Shown in pieces: positions 10,036 through 18,311 of a stretch of 51,901 nt of DNA. The stretch is from NCBI GenBank assembly GCA_018711925.1, contig DVHR01000014.1, positions 1 through 51,901 of the forward strand, written 5' to 3'. The notes under the pieces are model-generated. The model did no database searches. It was not told the DNA's origin and worked only from the letters and a program-made list of their open reading frames with translations. This DNA is from Candidatus Coprenecus pullicola. GTDB taxonomy: Bacteria; Bacteroidota; Bacteroidia; Bacteroidales; UBA932. Both the position numbers and the translations under genes were made by a program. Within the stretch, counting starts at the first letter, position 1. Each line of letters opens with the position of its first letter.

Positions 10036-10999
10036 GAGACAGGAGACCGTAATCATAGACGGCATTGACTCCGTGGATATCTACGGGGTGAACAACAGAC
10101 TTTTAGACAGGCTCAAGAACTATTTCCCCAATGTGAGGATCCTGGCAAGAGGCTCGGAAATAAAGCTCAACGGCAATCCAGGGGAGGTTGGGCTGCTGAA
10201 GGAAAGACTGGAGACCATCATGGAAGCAGTCAGCAAGGGACATACTTTAAGCGACAGCGAGATGGACAGACTACTGGACTATAAGTCCTACCCGTCGGAA
10301 GTGCAGGAGCAGAAATCCATGAAAAACGACGAGGCCTATAATATAGTATACGGCAATGAGGGCCGGATAGTCAGGGCCAAAACCAAAAATCAGCGCAGAC
10401 TGGTCGACGAATACTATAAGAACGACCTTATCTTCGCCCTCGGACCGGCCGGCACCGGAAAGACCTATACGGCCATCGCCCTGGCGGTAAGGGCATTGAA
10501 GAATAAGGAAGTAAAGAAACTGATCCTGACAAGGCCGGCTGTGGAGGCCGGGGAGAGACTTGGCTTCCTGCCGGGAGACATGAAAGAGAAACTGGACCCG
10601 TACCTGCAGCCGCTGTACGATGCCCTGCACGACATGATACATCCGCGCAAGCTCCAGATACTCATGGAAGAGGGCATCATCCAGATAGCCCCGCTGGCCT
10701 ACATGAGGGGACGGACTCTGGACAGCGCGTTCGTCATCCTGGACGAGGCCCAGAACACATCGCTGGGACAGCTGAAGATGTTCCTGACCCGTATGGGCAA
10801 CAACGCCAAGTTCATCGTCACGGGAGACGCCACCCAGATAGACCTGCCCAATAAACGCGACTCCGGACTCATGCGCGGGGTTGAGCTGGTCAAGAACATA
10901 AAGGGCATCGCAGTCATCAATTTCGGCACCGAGGACATGGTGCGCCACCCCCTCGTCACCAGCATCATCAAGGCCTTCGACTCCGCTGAAGAAGCCTGA
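10019..10999 (+). CDS. PhoH family ATPase
   Basis: 326 residues from the ATG at 10019. The N-terminal 100 residues resemble the small RNA-binding-type domain of YbeZ-like PhoH proteins, and the P-loop domain follows: Walker A GPAGTGKT near residue 142, RPAVEAGERLGFLPGD, and Walker B-like FVILDEAQN. The family consists of cytoplasmic ATPases linked to ribosome and RNA metabolism. The start codon lies inside the capA-like gene (overlap 17 bases), consistent with coupled translation. An upstream in-frame TTG at 10013 is a weaker choice. Confidence 0.94.
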   Translation: MTEKNERQETVIIDGIDSVDIYGVNNRLLDRLKNYFPNVRILARGSEIKLNGNPGEVGLLKERLETIMEAVSKGHTLSDSEMDRLLDYKSYPSEVQEQKSMKNDEAYNIVYGNEGRIVRAKTKNQRRLVDEYYKNDLIFALGPAGTGKTYTAIALAVRALKNKEVKKLILTRPAVEAGERLGFLPGDMKEKLDPYLQPLYDALHDMIHPRKLQILMEEGIIQIAPLAYMRGRTLDSAFVILDEAQNTSLGQLKMFLTRMGNNAKFIVTGDATQIDLPNKRDSGLMRGVELVKNIKGIAVINFGTEDMVRHPLVTSIIKAFDSAEEA

Positions 11000-11025
11000 A
11001 TCAATTCATCAGAAGGGGCTTAGTC

Positions 11026-11089
11026 GGAAGTTTCGGCGGAAAGAGGAATGCTACCAGGAGCCACCGGCTCCGCCGCCGCCGAAACTTCC
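11026..11089. repeat. 14-bp inverted repeat at the 3' end of the TPM gene
   Basis: GGAAGTTTCGGCGG at 11026-11039 is exactly the reverse complement of 11076-11089, which encodes part of the Gly-rich tail of the TPM protein. The loop is 36 bases. It could fold at the end of either convergent transcript (phoH or TPM), but no T-run follows. Confidence 0.45.
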
Positions 11090-11854
11090 TCCGCCGAAGC
11101 CACCGGAAAAGCCACCGCCGCCGGAAAAACCGCCGCCGTGACTGCGGCCACCTCCGAGAATGGAAGACCAGAAAATCGCATCCGCAACTGAGGACGTATG
11201 GCTGCCCCCGCTGCCGATGTTTCTGGGGCCGTTTTTTCCGAAGAGCGCTCCCAATATTATAAGGACAAACAGCAGCCCGAAGACTATCATCGCTATCGAT
11301 CCGCCCGCGCTGATGGAGTCCTCATATTCCTTATAAGATATCTCCCCGGCAGAGAGCCGCATCAGCACGTTCAGCGCAGCAGCTACACCTCCCGCATAGT
11401 CATTCTCCTTAAAACGGGGTATCATCTCGTTCTCGACGATACGCTTGGCTATGGCATCGGGTATCGCTCCCTCCAGACCGTAACCGACCGCGATATACAC
11501 CTGGCCGGAGGATGAAGCGCTCTTCGGCTTTACCAGCACCACCACCCCATTGTCAAACTTCGACGAGCCCACACCCCACTGCTCGCCTATCTCATAAGCG
11601 AACATCGCCGGTTCCATCCCGCCAAGGTCATTGACCGTAACCACCACTATGCGGTTGGACGTGCTGTCTGCAAACGAGACCAGAACCCGGTTCATATACT
11701 CCGCATCCGGAACGGAAAATATACCGGCAAAGTCATTGACTGCCCTGGGTACGGCCGGCTTCTCCGGGACCTGAGCCGCCGCCGTGGAGACAAAGACCGC
11801 AAGAGCCGCACACAATACCGAAAGGCATCTAATTATCGTTCTGATTGTCCTCAT
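11051..11854 (-). CDS. TPM-domain protein with Gly-rich tail (YgcG-like)
   Basis: 267 residues from the ATG at 11852-11854; a further ATG 24 bases upstream is also in frame. A signal peptide (MRTIRTIIRCLSVLCAA, cleavage near AAAQV) leads to a TPM domain at about residues 35-160 (AVNDFAGIFSVPDAEYMN, SNRIVVVTVNDLGG, GNGVVV-type core, IPRFKENDYAGGV). One transmembrane helix (AMIVFGLLFVLIILGALFG) precedes a Gly/Ser-rich tail ending GGSW. TPM proteins of this kind are anchored in the inner membrane; roles proposed elsewhere include photosystem repair and phosphatase activity, none certain here. It overlaps the second TPM gene by 26 bases and lies in a lemA-TPM-TPM cassette. Confidence 0.9.
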   Translation of the reverse strand: MRTIRTIIRCLSVLCAALAVFVSTAAAQVPEKPAVPRAVNDFAGIFSVPDAEYMNRVLVSFADSTSNRIVVVTVNDLGGMEPAMFAYEIGEQWGVGSSKFDNGVVVLVKPKSASSSGQVYIAVGYGLEGAIPDAIAKRIVENEMIPRFKENDYAGGVAAALNVLMRLSAGEISYKEYEDSISAGGSIAMIVFGLLFVLIILGALFGKNGPRNIGSGGSHTSSVADAIFWSSILGGGRSHGGGFSGGGGFSGGFGGGSFGGGGAGGSW

Positions 11855-12281
11855 ATGATATCTCGTCTGAGAGTTCATTCACATCATCTTTCTGATAAGG
11901 GAAGAAAGCCTTCAGCTTCTCACCCACGGAAACTATGGCCCTCTCCATGCCGCCGGTGAAGTCTCCGGCTCGGAAATCAGATGCCATCGCGTCCTTGACA
12001 TCGTTCCAGAAACCGGCTCCGACCCTGGCGTTGATACCTGAATCTCCCACGATAGCGAACTTATGGGACTTCATGGCAAGATAGATCAACACTCCGTTCC
12101 GGTCCTTGGTATCGAACATTCCGAGCCTGGAGAACACATAGGCCGCACGCAGATACGGGTCTCCCTTGCAGACCTGCTCCAGATGTACCCGTATCTCCCC
12201 GGATGTGTTCTTCTCAGCCGTACCGATGGCCCGGACCAGCCTGGCCTTGTTCTCCTTCCTGAGCAGATCAGCTGCCGTCAT
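11829..12281 (-). CDS. Short TPM-domain protein
   Basis: 150 residues from the ATG at 12279-12281; a GTG immediately before it (12284) abuts the lemA stop and is possible. There is no signal peptide. The whole protein is one TPM domain: LVRAIGTAEKNTSGEIRVHLE at the start, VLIYLAMKSHKFAIVGDSGI in the middle and FRAGDFTGGMERAIVSVGEKL near the end, then an acidic tail. It lies between lemA and a second, membrane-anchored TPM protein, an arrangement common in Bacteroidota. The three probably act together at the membrane, which is inference from the conserved neighbourhood. Confidence 0.88.
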   Translation of the reverse strand: MTAADLLRKENKARLVRAIGTAEKNTSGEIRVHLEQVCKGDPYLRAAYVFSRLGMFDTKDRNGVLIYLAMKSHKFAIVGDSGINARVGAGFWNDVKDAMASDFRAGDFTGGMERAIVSVGEKLKAFFPYQKDDVNELSDEISYEDNQNDN

Positions 12282-12284
12282 CAC

Positions 12285-12881
12285 TTAAAAACTTACGACC
12301 GGAGCCTGCTCCGCTCCCTCAGAAGCCTCAAAATAGCCCTTCTTCTCAAAGCCGAACATACCCGCGAAGATATTGTTGGGGAACCTGCGAATAGTCACAT
12401 TGTAACTTCTGGCAGCCTCGTTGAACTTCTGCCTCTCCACCGTAATCCGGTTTTCCGTACCTTCCAACTGGGCCTGCAGCTCCAGGAAGTTCTGGTTGGC
12501 CTTCAGGTCGGGATAACGCTCCACAGACACAAGCAGACGTCCGATGGCCGCTCCCAACTCATCCTGAGCCGCCGTGAACTGCGCAATCTCAGCCTCCGAG
12601 AGACTGGACGGGTCCACTGTCATCTGCGTGGCCTTGGCCCTTGCGTTGACCACAGCCTCCAGTGTGGAAGACTCGTGCTCAGCATACCCCTTGACCGTTG
12701 CCACAAGATTGGGCACCAGATCTGCCCTCCTCTGATACACATTCTCCACCTGAGCCCATGCACTCGACACCCCCTCGTCCATTCTCACCATAGAGTTGTA
12801 CATGCCCTTGATCCAGAAAAACAACACCAGCACTACCGCCACTATGACGACAAGCACTACATAACCGCGTTTCATATTCAT
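12285..12881 (-). CDS. LemA family protein
   Basis: 198 residues. One N-terminal transmembrane helix (VVLVVIVAVVLVLFFWI) is followed by a long helical domain with the family hallmarks: YNSMVRMDEGVSSAWAQVEN, YQRRADLVPNLVATVKGY and the downstream RYPDLKANQNF motif, then RRFPNNIFAGMFGF. LemA proteins are inner-membrane proteins with a helical extracytoplasmic domain and no settled biochemical role. Either Met1 or Met3 could start it. The stop is directly followed by the short TPM gene. Confidence 0.93.
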   Translation of the reverse strand: MNMKRGYVVLVVIVAVVLVLFFWIKGMYNSMVRMDEGVSSAWAQVENVYQRRADLVPNLVATVKGYAEHESSTLEAVVNARAKATQMTVDPSSLSEAEIAQFTAAQDELGAAIGRLLVSVERYPDLKANQNFLELQAQLEGTENRITVERQKFNEAARSYNVTIRRFPNNIFAGMFGFEKKGYFEASEGAEQAPVVSF

Positions 12882-12894
12882 CTATTTTTAATTG

Positions 12895-13926
12895 TTAATC
12901 TATTACCTGCACACATCTTACAGACACTCCGTAAGTATTCTTGTCCGTGTAATACACGTCAAAGGTATCCGAATCGTAGTAAATATAACGGTAGGGAGCC
13001 GTCTCATCATCAATTTCGGACGATGACCACCACATACCGTAAGTGGAGATATTCTCGAAATCCCCGTAACTGTCTCGGGAATTGCCGGAGGGGAAACCGT
13101 TCCACCTCGATGTATTCGTATGGCTGTTATCCGGAGAATAGGGCCACATCTGCAGACCCGCAAGAGTAATCGCAGAGGACATTACCACACCAAGACCGGA
13201 CCATTTGTCCATAAAGTCATACTCCTGTCCTCCAACTGCCGCGGCCAGATCCTCCCAGTCCTCGTTTGTCGGAACAGACCAACCTTCCGGACAGGCACCC
13301 TGAGGTCCGCCGCCGAGACCGCTGCCGGAGACTCCACCCGTCGCGTCGTTCCATGAGTACAGCCTACCGAACACCATGTCTATCCCCTCCGAATTCTCAT
13401 AAAGACAGCCAAGTGTATCCGACTGAGTACCGGCATACCGCAGATTCTGAGTGAACCACTTGAGACTTCCGTATGACCGGACGTAATAACTTTCTCCGTC
13501 TCTCGGGTCCACAAATTCCTCCTCACCGGGATACATGCCGCCGACATCATTTATATCCGAGGAGATAACCACAACTGTCGCACTCTTGGCCAGCGAATAA
13601 TAATCCGGATGCATCGCATACACTGTCATGGTATACTCACCCGGCTCATCCGGGAGGTAAAACGCTATGGAGCGGCTTCTTACCGTGTCTGTCTCACTTA
13701 TATTCAGATCATGTGAGACCCATACATACTCCGGGTCTGCCGGTGTCGTTACTCCTGACGCATAGGACTCCACATACTGACCGGCCACAGCATAGGCCGG
13801 AAAATCAAAATTGACAGAGCCCGACATGGACTCCCTCGTATCATCATCATCCTTCTTGCAGGAGACCAGCATAAGCACGGAAAGCAGTACGGTCCACAGT
13901 ACCGTCTTAAAACAATTACTGTTCAT
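12895..13926 (-). CDS. FISUMP-domain lipoprotein
   Basis: 343 residues. The N-terminus is a lipoprotein signal (LLSVLMLVSC, Cys23) followed by a charged KKDDDD spacer. Residues 35-125 look like a beta-sandwich of the PKD/Ig kind (DEPGEYTMTVYA). The remainder carries the Fibrobacter succinogenes major paralogous domain pattern: DGESYYVRSYGSLKWFTQNL, FGRLYSWNDATGG, ACPEGWSVPTNEDWEDLAAA, MWWSSSE and VRCVQ at the C-terminus. These surface lipoproteins are abundant in Bacteroidota and of unknown function. It has its own promoter and lies 13 bases before lemA, so read-through into the lemA cassette is possible. Confidence 0.88.
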   Translation of the reverse strand: MNSNCFKTVLWTVLLSVLMLVSCKKDDDDTRESMSGSVNFDFPAYAVAGQYVESYASGVTTPADPEYVWVSHDLNISETDTVRSRSIAFYLPDEPGEYTMTVYAMHPDYYSLAKSATVVVISSDINDVGGMYPGEEEFVDPRDGESYYVRSYGSLKWFTQNLRYAGTQSDTLGCLYENSEGIDMVFGRLYSWNDATGGVSGSGLGGGPQGACPEGWSVPTNEDWEDLAAAVGGQEYDFMDKWSGLGVVMSSAITLAGLQMWPYSPDNSHTNTSRWNGFPSGNSRDSYGDFENISTYGMWWSSSEIDDETAPYRYIYYDSDTFDVYYTDKNTYGVSVRCVQVID

Positions 13927-13948
13927 TTCAATATTTTACTTGGCAGTA

Positions 13949-13981
13949 CAAAGATGCATTAAATTTTCTTAGTTTTGCAAA
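13949..13981 (-). promoter_or_regulatory. Promoter for the FISUMP lipoprotein
   Basis: Minus-strand -33 TTTG (13978-13981), a 21-base spacer, then CATCTTTG (13949-13956), one mismatch from TAnnTTTG. It lies 22 bases before the start codon and overlaps the plus-strand promoter of the divergent gene. Confidence 0.5.
13970..13977 (+). promoter_or_regulatory. -7 box for the ApbE-esterase gene
   Basis: TAGTTTTG exactly matches TAnnTTTG, 35 bases before the ATG at 14013. No good -33 box at the standard spacing is seen. It overlaps the spacer of the divergent promoter. Confidence 0.4.
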
Positions 13982-14012
13982 CAGATAATAATTTTACTAA
14001 AATCATGCCATC

Positions 14013-16052
14013 ATGCGAAACGCCATATTGTTCCTTATAGCAATTGCTGCCGCCAGTCTAACACTCTCTTGCACAAGCGCAAACAAATACAAAAGGCTGG
14101 AAGGATACGCACAGGGGGGCACATTTCATATCATCTATTCCACCCCAGGGGGCACACTTGCGGCAAACGACGACAGCATCATGTCGCTTGTCAGCAAAAG
14201 ACTGCGTGATATCGACTTCTCCATATCCGGCTACAACCGCGGCTCGCTTCTGTCCAGATGGAACCGCGGTGAGGACTGTGTCCCCGACAGGTACTTCCTG
14301 GAACTGTATGAGATGTCACGCAGGCTGTGGGAGGAGACAGACGGACTCTTCGACGTGTCCGGAGGGCCGCTGTTTGACTTCTGGGGATTCGGATTCAAGT
14401 CAGTGGGCACTATGGACAGCATACGGAATGATTCACGCACAGCACGCATAGTTGACTCGCTTAAAACCTTCGTCGGCATGGACCTCGTCAGTCTGGAAAA
14501 CGGCAGGCTGGTCAAGAAAGACCCAAGGGTGCAGTTCAATTTCAACGCCATCGCACAGGGCTATACCTGCGACATAGTGGCAGACCTGATGGACAGTCTG
14601 GGAGTTCGGAACTATCTGGTTGAAGTGGGCATGGAGATAGTCTGCAAGGGAGTAAATGCTTCAGGGAAAGAATGGAGCATCGGCATCGACGCTCCGGTGG
14701 ACGGCTCGCAGACAGCCGGGGAGAACATACAGAAAGTCGTCTATCTGAGCGACTGCGGCATCACCACTTCCGGCAATTACCGCAAGTTTTATGTAATCGA
14801 CGGAAAGAAATTCGCCCACTCCATCAACCCTGTCACCGGATATCCGGTACAGCATGATCTGCTCAGCGCTACTGTCATCTGCAACGACTCAGTCCGTGGC
14901 GGAGCTCTGTCGGACGCCTATGCGACATACTGCATGGTGGCCGGTAAGGAAAAAGCTGCTGAGCTGATTGCATCCCGTCAGGACTTGCGCGGCTACCTGA
15001 TCTGCGACGGCGGGGTCATCGACCTTCTCAAAGACGGCTCGGAAATCCACACCGCCTCCGGTCACGTGGAGGAATATCCATGGTTCAAGTCCAGGTACAT
15101 GAGTCCCAGACAAGGGCTTGTATGGTTGCCGGACGGGTATTCCCCCGATGAGAAGTACGCTGTCCTGTATATGCACGACGGCCAGATGCTTTTCGACTCC
15201 ACTTCGACCTGGAACGGAGAGGAATGGCAGGTTGACGAAGTGCTGGGAGACCTCATCGCAGAGGGAAAGGTTCCGCCCGCGATAGTGGTCGGCATCGCCC
15301 ACGGAGACAACAGATATGGGGAATATTTTCCGGAGAAGGTACTGGGCTATCTTGGCGGCACGCAGGATTCCCGGACCGGCACCGTCTCCGAACCGTCCAG
15401 CGCCGGCTGCAACTCCGGCGACGTTCCTGCCGGGGCTCTTTCCGCCGATGCAGCCCTGGATTATATGCTGTCCTCAGGCACGGTATATGAAGCCGACGAA
15501 TACCTTCGGTTTTTAGTCCATGAGCTGAAGCCGTTCATCGACTCGCATTACCCCACTTTACCCGATAAGGAAAACACTTTCATAGCCGGCTCCAGCATGG
15601 GCGGCCTCATATCCCTCTATGCCCTGTGCGAGTACCCGGACATATTCGGCGGAGCGGCCTGCATGTCAACCCATCTGCCTATGATTGCCAGCGCGTCCTA
15701 TACCGGTGCCACGGACATTTCCCGGACCGTATTCGAGGCCTTCCTCAGTTATCTTGACGACAACCTGCCCGCAGCCGGCTCATGCCTGCTTTACACCGAC
15801 CGCGGCGACTCTACCATCGATGCCCTCTACCCACCTTACCAGGCCAGGCTGGACAGCCTGCTCACCGGACACGGCTGGACTCCCGGCCCATCCTTCTCCA
15901 CATCCGTCTCAGGAGACCACACCGGATATCCGGATTCCATCCACACCACCGGCACATGGATCAGCCCTGTCTTCCCCGGCGCCTCTCACGTAGAGCACGA
16001 CTGGGCCTCCCGCCTCCACATCCCCCTCACCTTCCTGCTCCGGCACGACTGA
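14013..16052 (+). CDS. Fusion of ApbE (FAD:protein FMN transferase) with an alpha/beta-hydrolase esterase
   Basis: 679 residues in one uninterrupted frame. A lipoprotein signal ends at LTLSC (Cys20). Residues 30-335 are ApbE-like: YAQGGTFHIIY, FNFNAIAQGYTCD, YLVEVGMEIVCKG (usual GG is GM), FAHSINPVTGYPV and the metal-site ALSDAYATYCMVAG. Such enzymes attach FMN to Thr residues of Rnf/Nqr-type proteins outside the inner membrane. From about residue 345 an esterase of the enterochelin-esterase/EstD type begins (PRQGLVWLPDGYS, YMHDGQMLF) with nucleophile Ser528 in GSSMGG and a His/Trp pair near the C-terminus (SHVEHDW). A Ser/Gly/Ala-rich insert lies at about 450-475. The fusion is unusual, and I see no frameshift that would split it. 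Confidence 0.85.
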   Translation: MRNAILFLIAIAAASLTLSCTSANKYKRLEGYAQGGTFHIIYSTPGGTLAANDDSIMSLVSKRLRDIDFSISGYNRGSLLSRWNRGEDCVPDRYFLELYEMSRRLWEETDGLFDVSGGPLFDFWGFGFKSVGTMDSIRNDSRTARIVDSLKTFVGMDLVSLENGRLVKKDPRVQFNFNAIAQGYTCDIVADLMDSLGVRNYLVEVGMEIVCKGVNASGKEWSIGIDAPVDGSQTAGENIQKVVYLSDCGITTSGNYRKFYVIDGKKFAHSINPVTGYPVQHDLLSATVICNDSVRGGALSDAYATYCMVAGKEKAAELIASRQDLRGYLICDGGVIDLLKDGSEIHTASGHVEEYPWFKSRYMSPRQGLVWLPDGYSPDEKYAVLYMHDGQMLFDSTSTWNGEEWQVDEVLGDLIAEGKVPPAIVVGIAHGDNRYGEYFPEKVLGYLGGTQDSRTGTVSEPSSAGCNSGDVPAGALSADAALDYMLSSGTVYEADEYLRFLVHELKPFIDSHYPTLPDKENTFIAGSSMGGLISLYALCEYPDIFGGAACMSTHLPMIASASYTGATDISRTVFEAFLSYLDDNLPAAGSCLLYTDRGDSTIDALYPPYQARLDSLLTGHGWTPGPSFSTSVSGDHTGYPDSIHTTGTWISPVFPGASHVEHDWASRLHIPLTFLLRHD

Positions 16053-16152
16053 AACTCCTGCCGGACTGCTACGGCTTCTGTCATACCTCCATTCTGAACG
16101 AGCGGTGCATTCTTCAGAGTGATTCTTCTGAATATCAAGCATATATATTACA

Positions 16153-16198
16153 GCACTGCACATTTGGCCTGCCCTGAAAGTGGCCAAATGTGCAGTGC
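16153..16198. repeat. Long perfect palindrome between convergent genes
   Basis: Arms GCACTGCACATTTGGCC (16153-16169) and its exact reverse complement (16182-16198), loop 12 bases. Only a short T stretch follows, so it is a poor canonical terminator, but it lies between two convergent genes where a bidirectional terminator is expected. Confidence 0.8.
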
Positions 16199-16293
16199 AT
16201 TTTGCAACTCACTGAAAGTCAGGCATCATCCCCTTCATACCGCACCACCGCTTCACAATCAAGCCACCCTATCTGACATGAAGCCAGCTGATA

Positions 16294-17118
16294 TCAGAAA
16301 AAGATGCCGGCACGGAAACCGCAGACTACTTCAGCATTCTTCACAAAGCTGATTGAGAAGACGGGGCCGAGAAAGACTCCGAACTTCCTTCCGATGTAAA
16401 CGGACGGAGACAGTGACAGTCCCCATTTCGTATACACTTTATCATCGCGGCCTATGCCAAAACTCACATTACATATAACATCCAACGGCGCAGATATAAA
16501 TATTGCAGGAGTAAAATAATATCCAATAGCCGGGCCCAGCATAACCACATCGGACTCATAGCCTTCAGGAACCAATCCAAAATTGAAGTTCAACGGAGAA
16601 AAATGGAAACCGGCATACAGGTCCGGAGCTATCTCCCACGGATGCATGGTAAAGCCGAAACCATACATACCAGAAAACTTTACATCCTCAAAAGAACCCG
16701 CTGTATACATTACCTCAAATATAGCGGATTTTCGCTCATCTTCCCTTGAACTGGTCAATCTCTCAGGTACTTCTTGAGAAATTGCGTCCGTCTGGCTGAG
16801 CGACATTGACAATGCTGTCTCAAGCCCAAACGCCACGGAGTCTTTTTTGTCCGCCAGGTTTTCCATAACCTCAGTAAGATTCGCCGGAGATGCGACAGGG
16901 ATGACAAGCTCCATGCCCACATATATGAAATCTGCGGCATCGGGATTCAGCTCGATAATCCGGGCCTCGGTCGTACCGTATCTCTGAGCTATCGAGGCCA
17001 GTGTCTCGCCGATATCCACGGTATGTTTAAGTATCGCCTGAGCCGACAGCGGCACGTTGACTATGAGCAGCCATGCCGCTAGAAACATCACAAGTATTCT
17101 CCTTAAATTTGAAACCAT
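16294..17118 (-). CDS. LysM-domain outer-membrane barrel protein
   Basis: 274 residues with a signal peptide (LVMFLAAWLLIVNVPLSAQA). Residues 30-75 form a LysM peptidoglycan-binding motif (KHTVDIGETLASIAQRYGTT, IIELNPDAADFIYVGMELVI). A Ser/Thr-rich linker leads to residues 130-274, a run of alternating hydrophobic strands (FEVMYTAGSFEDV, YAGFHFSPLNFNFGLVP, IGYYFTPAIFISAPLDV) ending in an aromatic C-terminus (GFRAGIFF), the usual mark of an outer-membrane beta-barrel. I infer an OmpA-like architecture with LysM instead of the OmpA domain as the peptidoglycan anchor. It follows a coiled-coil lipoprotein by 12 bases. Confidence 0.75.
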   Translation of the reverse strand: MVSNLRRILVMFLAAWLLIVNVPLSAQAILKHTVDIGETLASIAQRYGTTEARIIELNPDAADFIYVGMELVIPVASPANLTEVMENLADKKDSVAFGLETALSMSLSQTDAISQEVPERLTSSREDERKSAIFEVMYTAGSFEDVKFSGMYGFGFTMHPWEIAPDLYAGFHFSPLNFNFGLVPEGYESDVVMLGPAIGYYFTPAIFISAPLDVICNVSFGIGRDDKVYTKWGLSLSPSVYIGRKFGVFLGPVFSISFVKNAEVVCGFRAGIFF

Positions 17119-17130
17119 AGCGCAATTCTG

Positions 17131-17988
17131 TCAATCTGTCTGTATAACAAGAAGTCTGGAAGTCCGCCAGAAATCAGGCACGCTGCTGATCGTCAGCATC
17201 CAGTCCCTGTTCCCGAGACTAACTATGCCGTAAGAGGATGAAGGCACGGCGGAAAGCACCCTGGGCCTTTTGCCCTGAACAGTCACATCGTTCCACTTAC
17301 GGATATCCACAGGAGTGAATGCAGAATAATCAATAGCGGCATCCGCGGCCAGCCGACCTCCCTTAAGAAGCCCCATCTGCCTAAGCTCTTTCTTAGATGC
17401 TATCAGGACATAGCCGGTATTAAGAATCGAATCCTGAACGGCAAGAGCCTTCATCTGCATGTCCGACTTACGGTCAAGCTCGCTTATCCGCGCGTTCTGA
17501 GAGGCAACCTGTCCGCGCAATTTCCCGATATCGGCATTTTTTCGTCCGAGTTCCGCCCTCAGCCTCGCAATCTCCCCGTTCTTGGTCTCAATCTGCTGTT
17601 TCAGATGCGCGATGAGCCTCATGGCCTGAGCAGTCGAGTCATGACTCAAAGCCAGCCGTTCCTCCAGCTGACGAATCTTCTCACTCTGCTCATTCAGGAT
17701 AGTCTCGAAACGCATCAGATTGAACTCTAATGTCTCCTTATATCCCGGAGCCTCGCCGGCATTAAGAAATATCAGGTGCTCCAGCGCGGCAATTGAATCC
17801 ATGGTGGCATTCAGAATACCGACCGTCTGCTCGTAATTGTCAAACTCCACGGACTGCCGGTCCAGCGACTGCAGCAGCGAGTCCCTCTCAGCCACAAGCC
17901 TTTCCACCTCCGCCTCCCTGCTTCCGCAACCAGTCATAAGCAGAAAAGCCAGCACTCCACACATCGCAGCACACACCACATCCCTCAT
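17131..17988 (-). CDS. Coiled-coil lipoprotein, possibly of the Cbp1 collagen-binding type
   Basis: 285 residues from the ATG at 17986-17988, chosen because it gives a lipoprotein signal (MRDVVCAAMCGVLAFLLMTG then Cys); the open frame extends 47 codons upstream without a better start. Residues 24-190 are heptad-rich coiled coil (ERLVAERDSLLQSL, EIARLRAELGRKNADIGKLR). The C-terminal 90 residues are a compact domain with YVLIASKKELRQMGLLKGG, YSAFTPVDIRKWNDV and PDFWRTSRLLVIQTD. From memory this C-terminal pattern matches a widespread Bacteroidales family annotated as Cbp1-like collagen-binding adhesins; I am not certain. It is followed by the LysM barrel gene 12 bases on. Confidence 0.7.
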   Translation of the reverse strand: MRDVVCAAMCGVLAFLLMTGCGSREAEVERLVAERDSLLQSLDRQSVEFDNYEQTVGILNATMDSIAALEHLIFLNAGEAPGYKETLEFNLMRFETILNEQSEKIRQLEERLALSHDSTAQAMRLIAHLKQQIETKNGEIARLRAELGRKNADIGKLRGQVASQNARISELDRKSDMQMKALAVQDSILNTGYVLIASKKELRQMGLLKGGRLAADAAIDYSAFTPVDIRKWNDVTVQGKRPRVLSAVPSSSYGIVSLGNRDWMLTISSVPDFWRTSRLLVIQTD

Positions 17989-18311
17989 ATAACTGCAATC
18001 AAGATTACTCTGCATAAAAATCCACCGACTTATCCCAGTCAAACGGTACCCGCACATACTCTCACCTGTTTCTTGCATTAACCGCCTCATTATATATCCA
18101 ATCCTCTCTATCACAACAAAGAAGAGCAAAAGGACAAGACACAGAACCTAAATGACGGATATTTTCTCACTGCTTATAAAATCACAATAAACTACCGTAT
18201 AAATGCTTAACGTCAGAATTATTTTTTCTAAACATTCGGCATTAACCCAAATCGGTCATTAGAAAGAGTGTTTTCCTTTATTCCTAATGACCGATTTGGG
18301 ATAAATATTCT
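17989..18311. other. Gene-free stretch between two minus-strand lipoproteins
   Basis: The part next to the coiled-coil gene could be coding only if that gene starts at 18129. The rest is AT-rich and holds one long palindrome at 18246-18300. No clear promoter box was found for the coiled-coil gene. Confidence 0.6.
18246..18300. repeat. Long palindrome downstream of a small lipoprotein gene
   Basis: CCCAAATCGGTCATTAG at 18246-18262 is exactly complementary to 18284-18300, with a 21-base loop. It starts 12 bases after the end of the minus-strand lipoprotein gene, so it may stabilise or end that transcript, but no T-run follows. Confidence 0.8.

Noticed and set aside
11051..11150. Simple-sequence repeat in the Gly-rich tail
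   Set aside because: It is ordinary codon repetition for Gly/Ser in a TPM tail common to this family.
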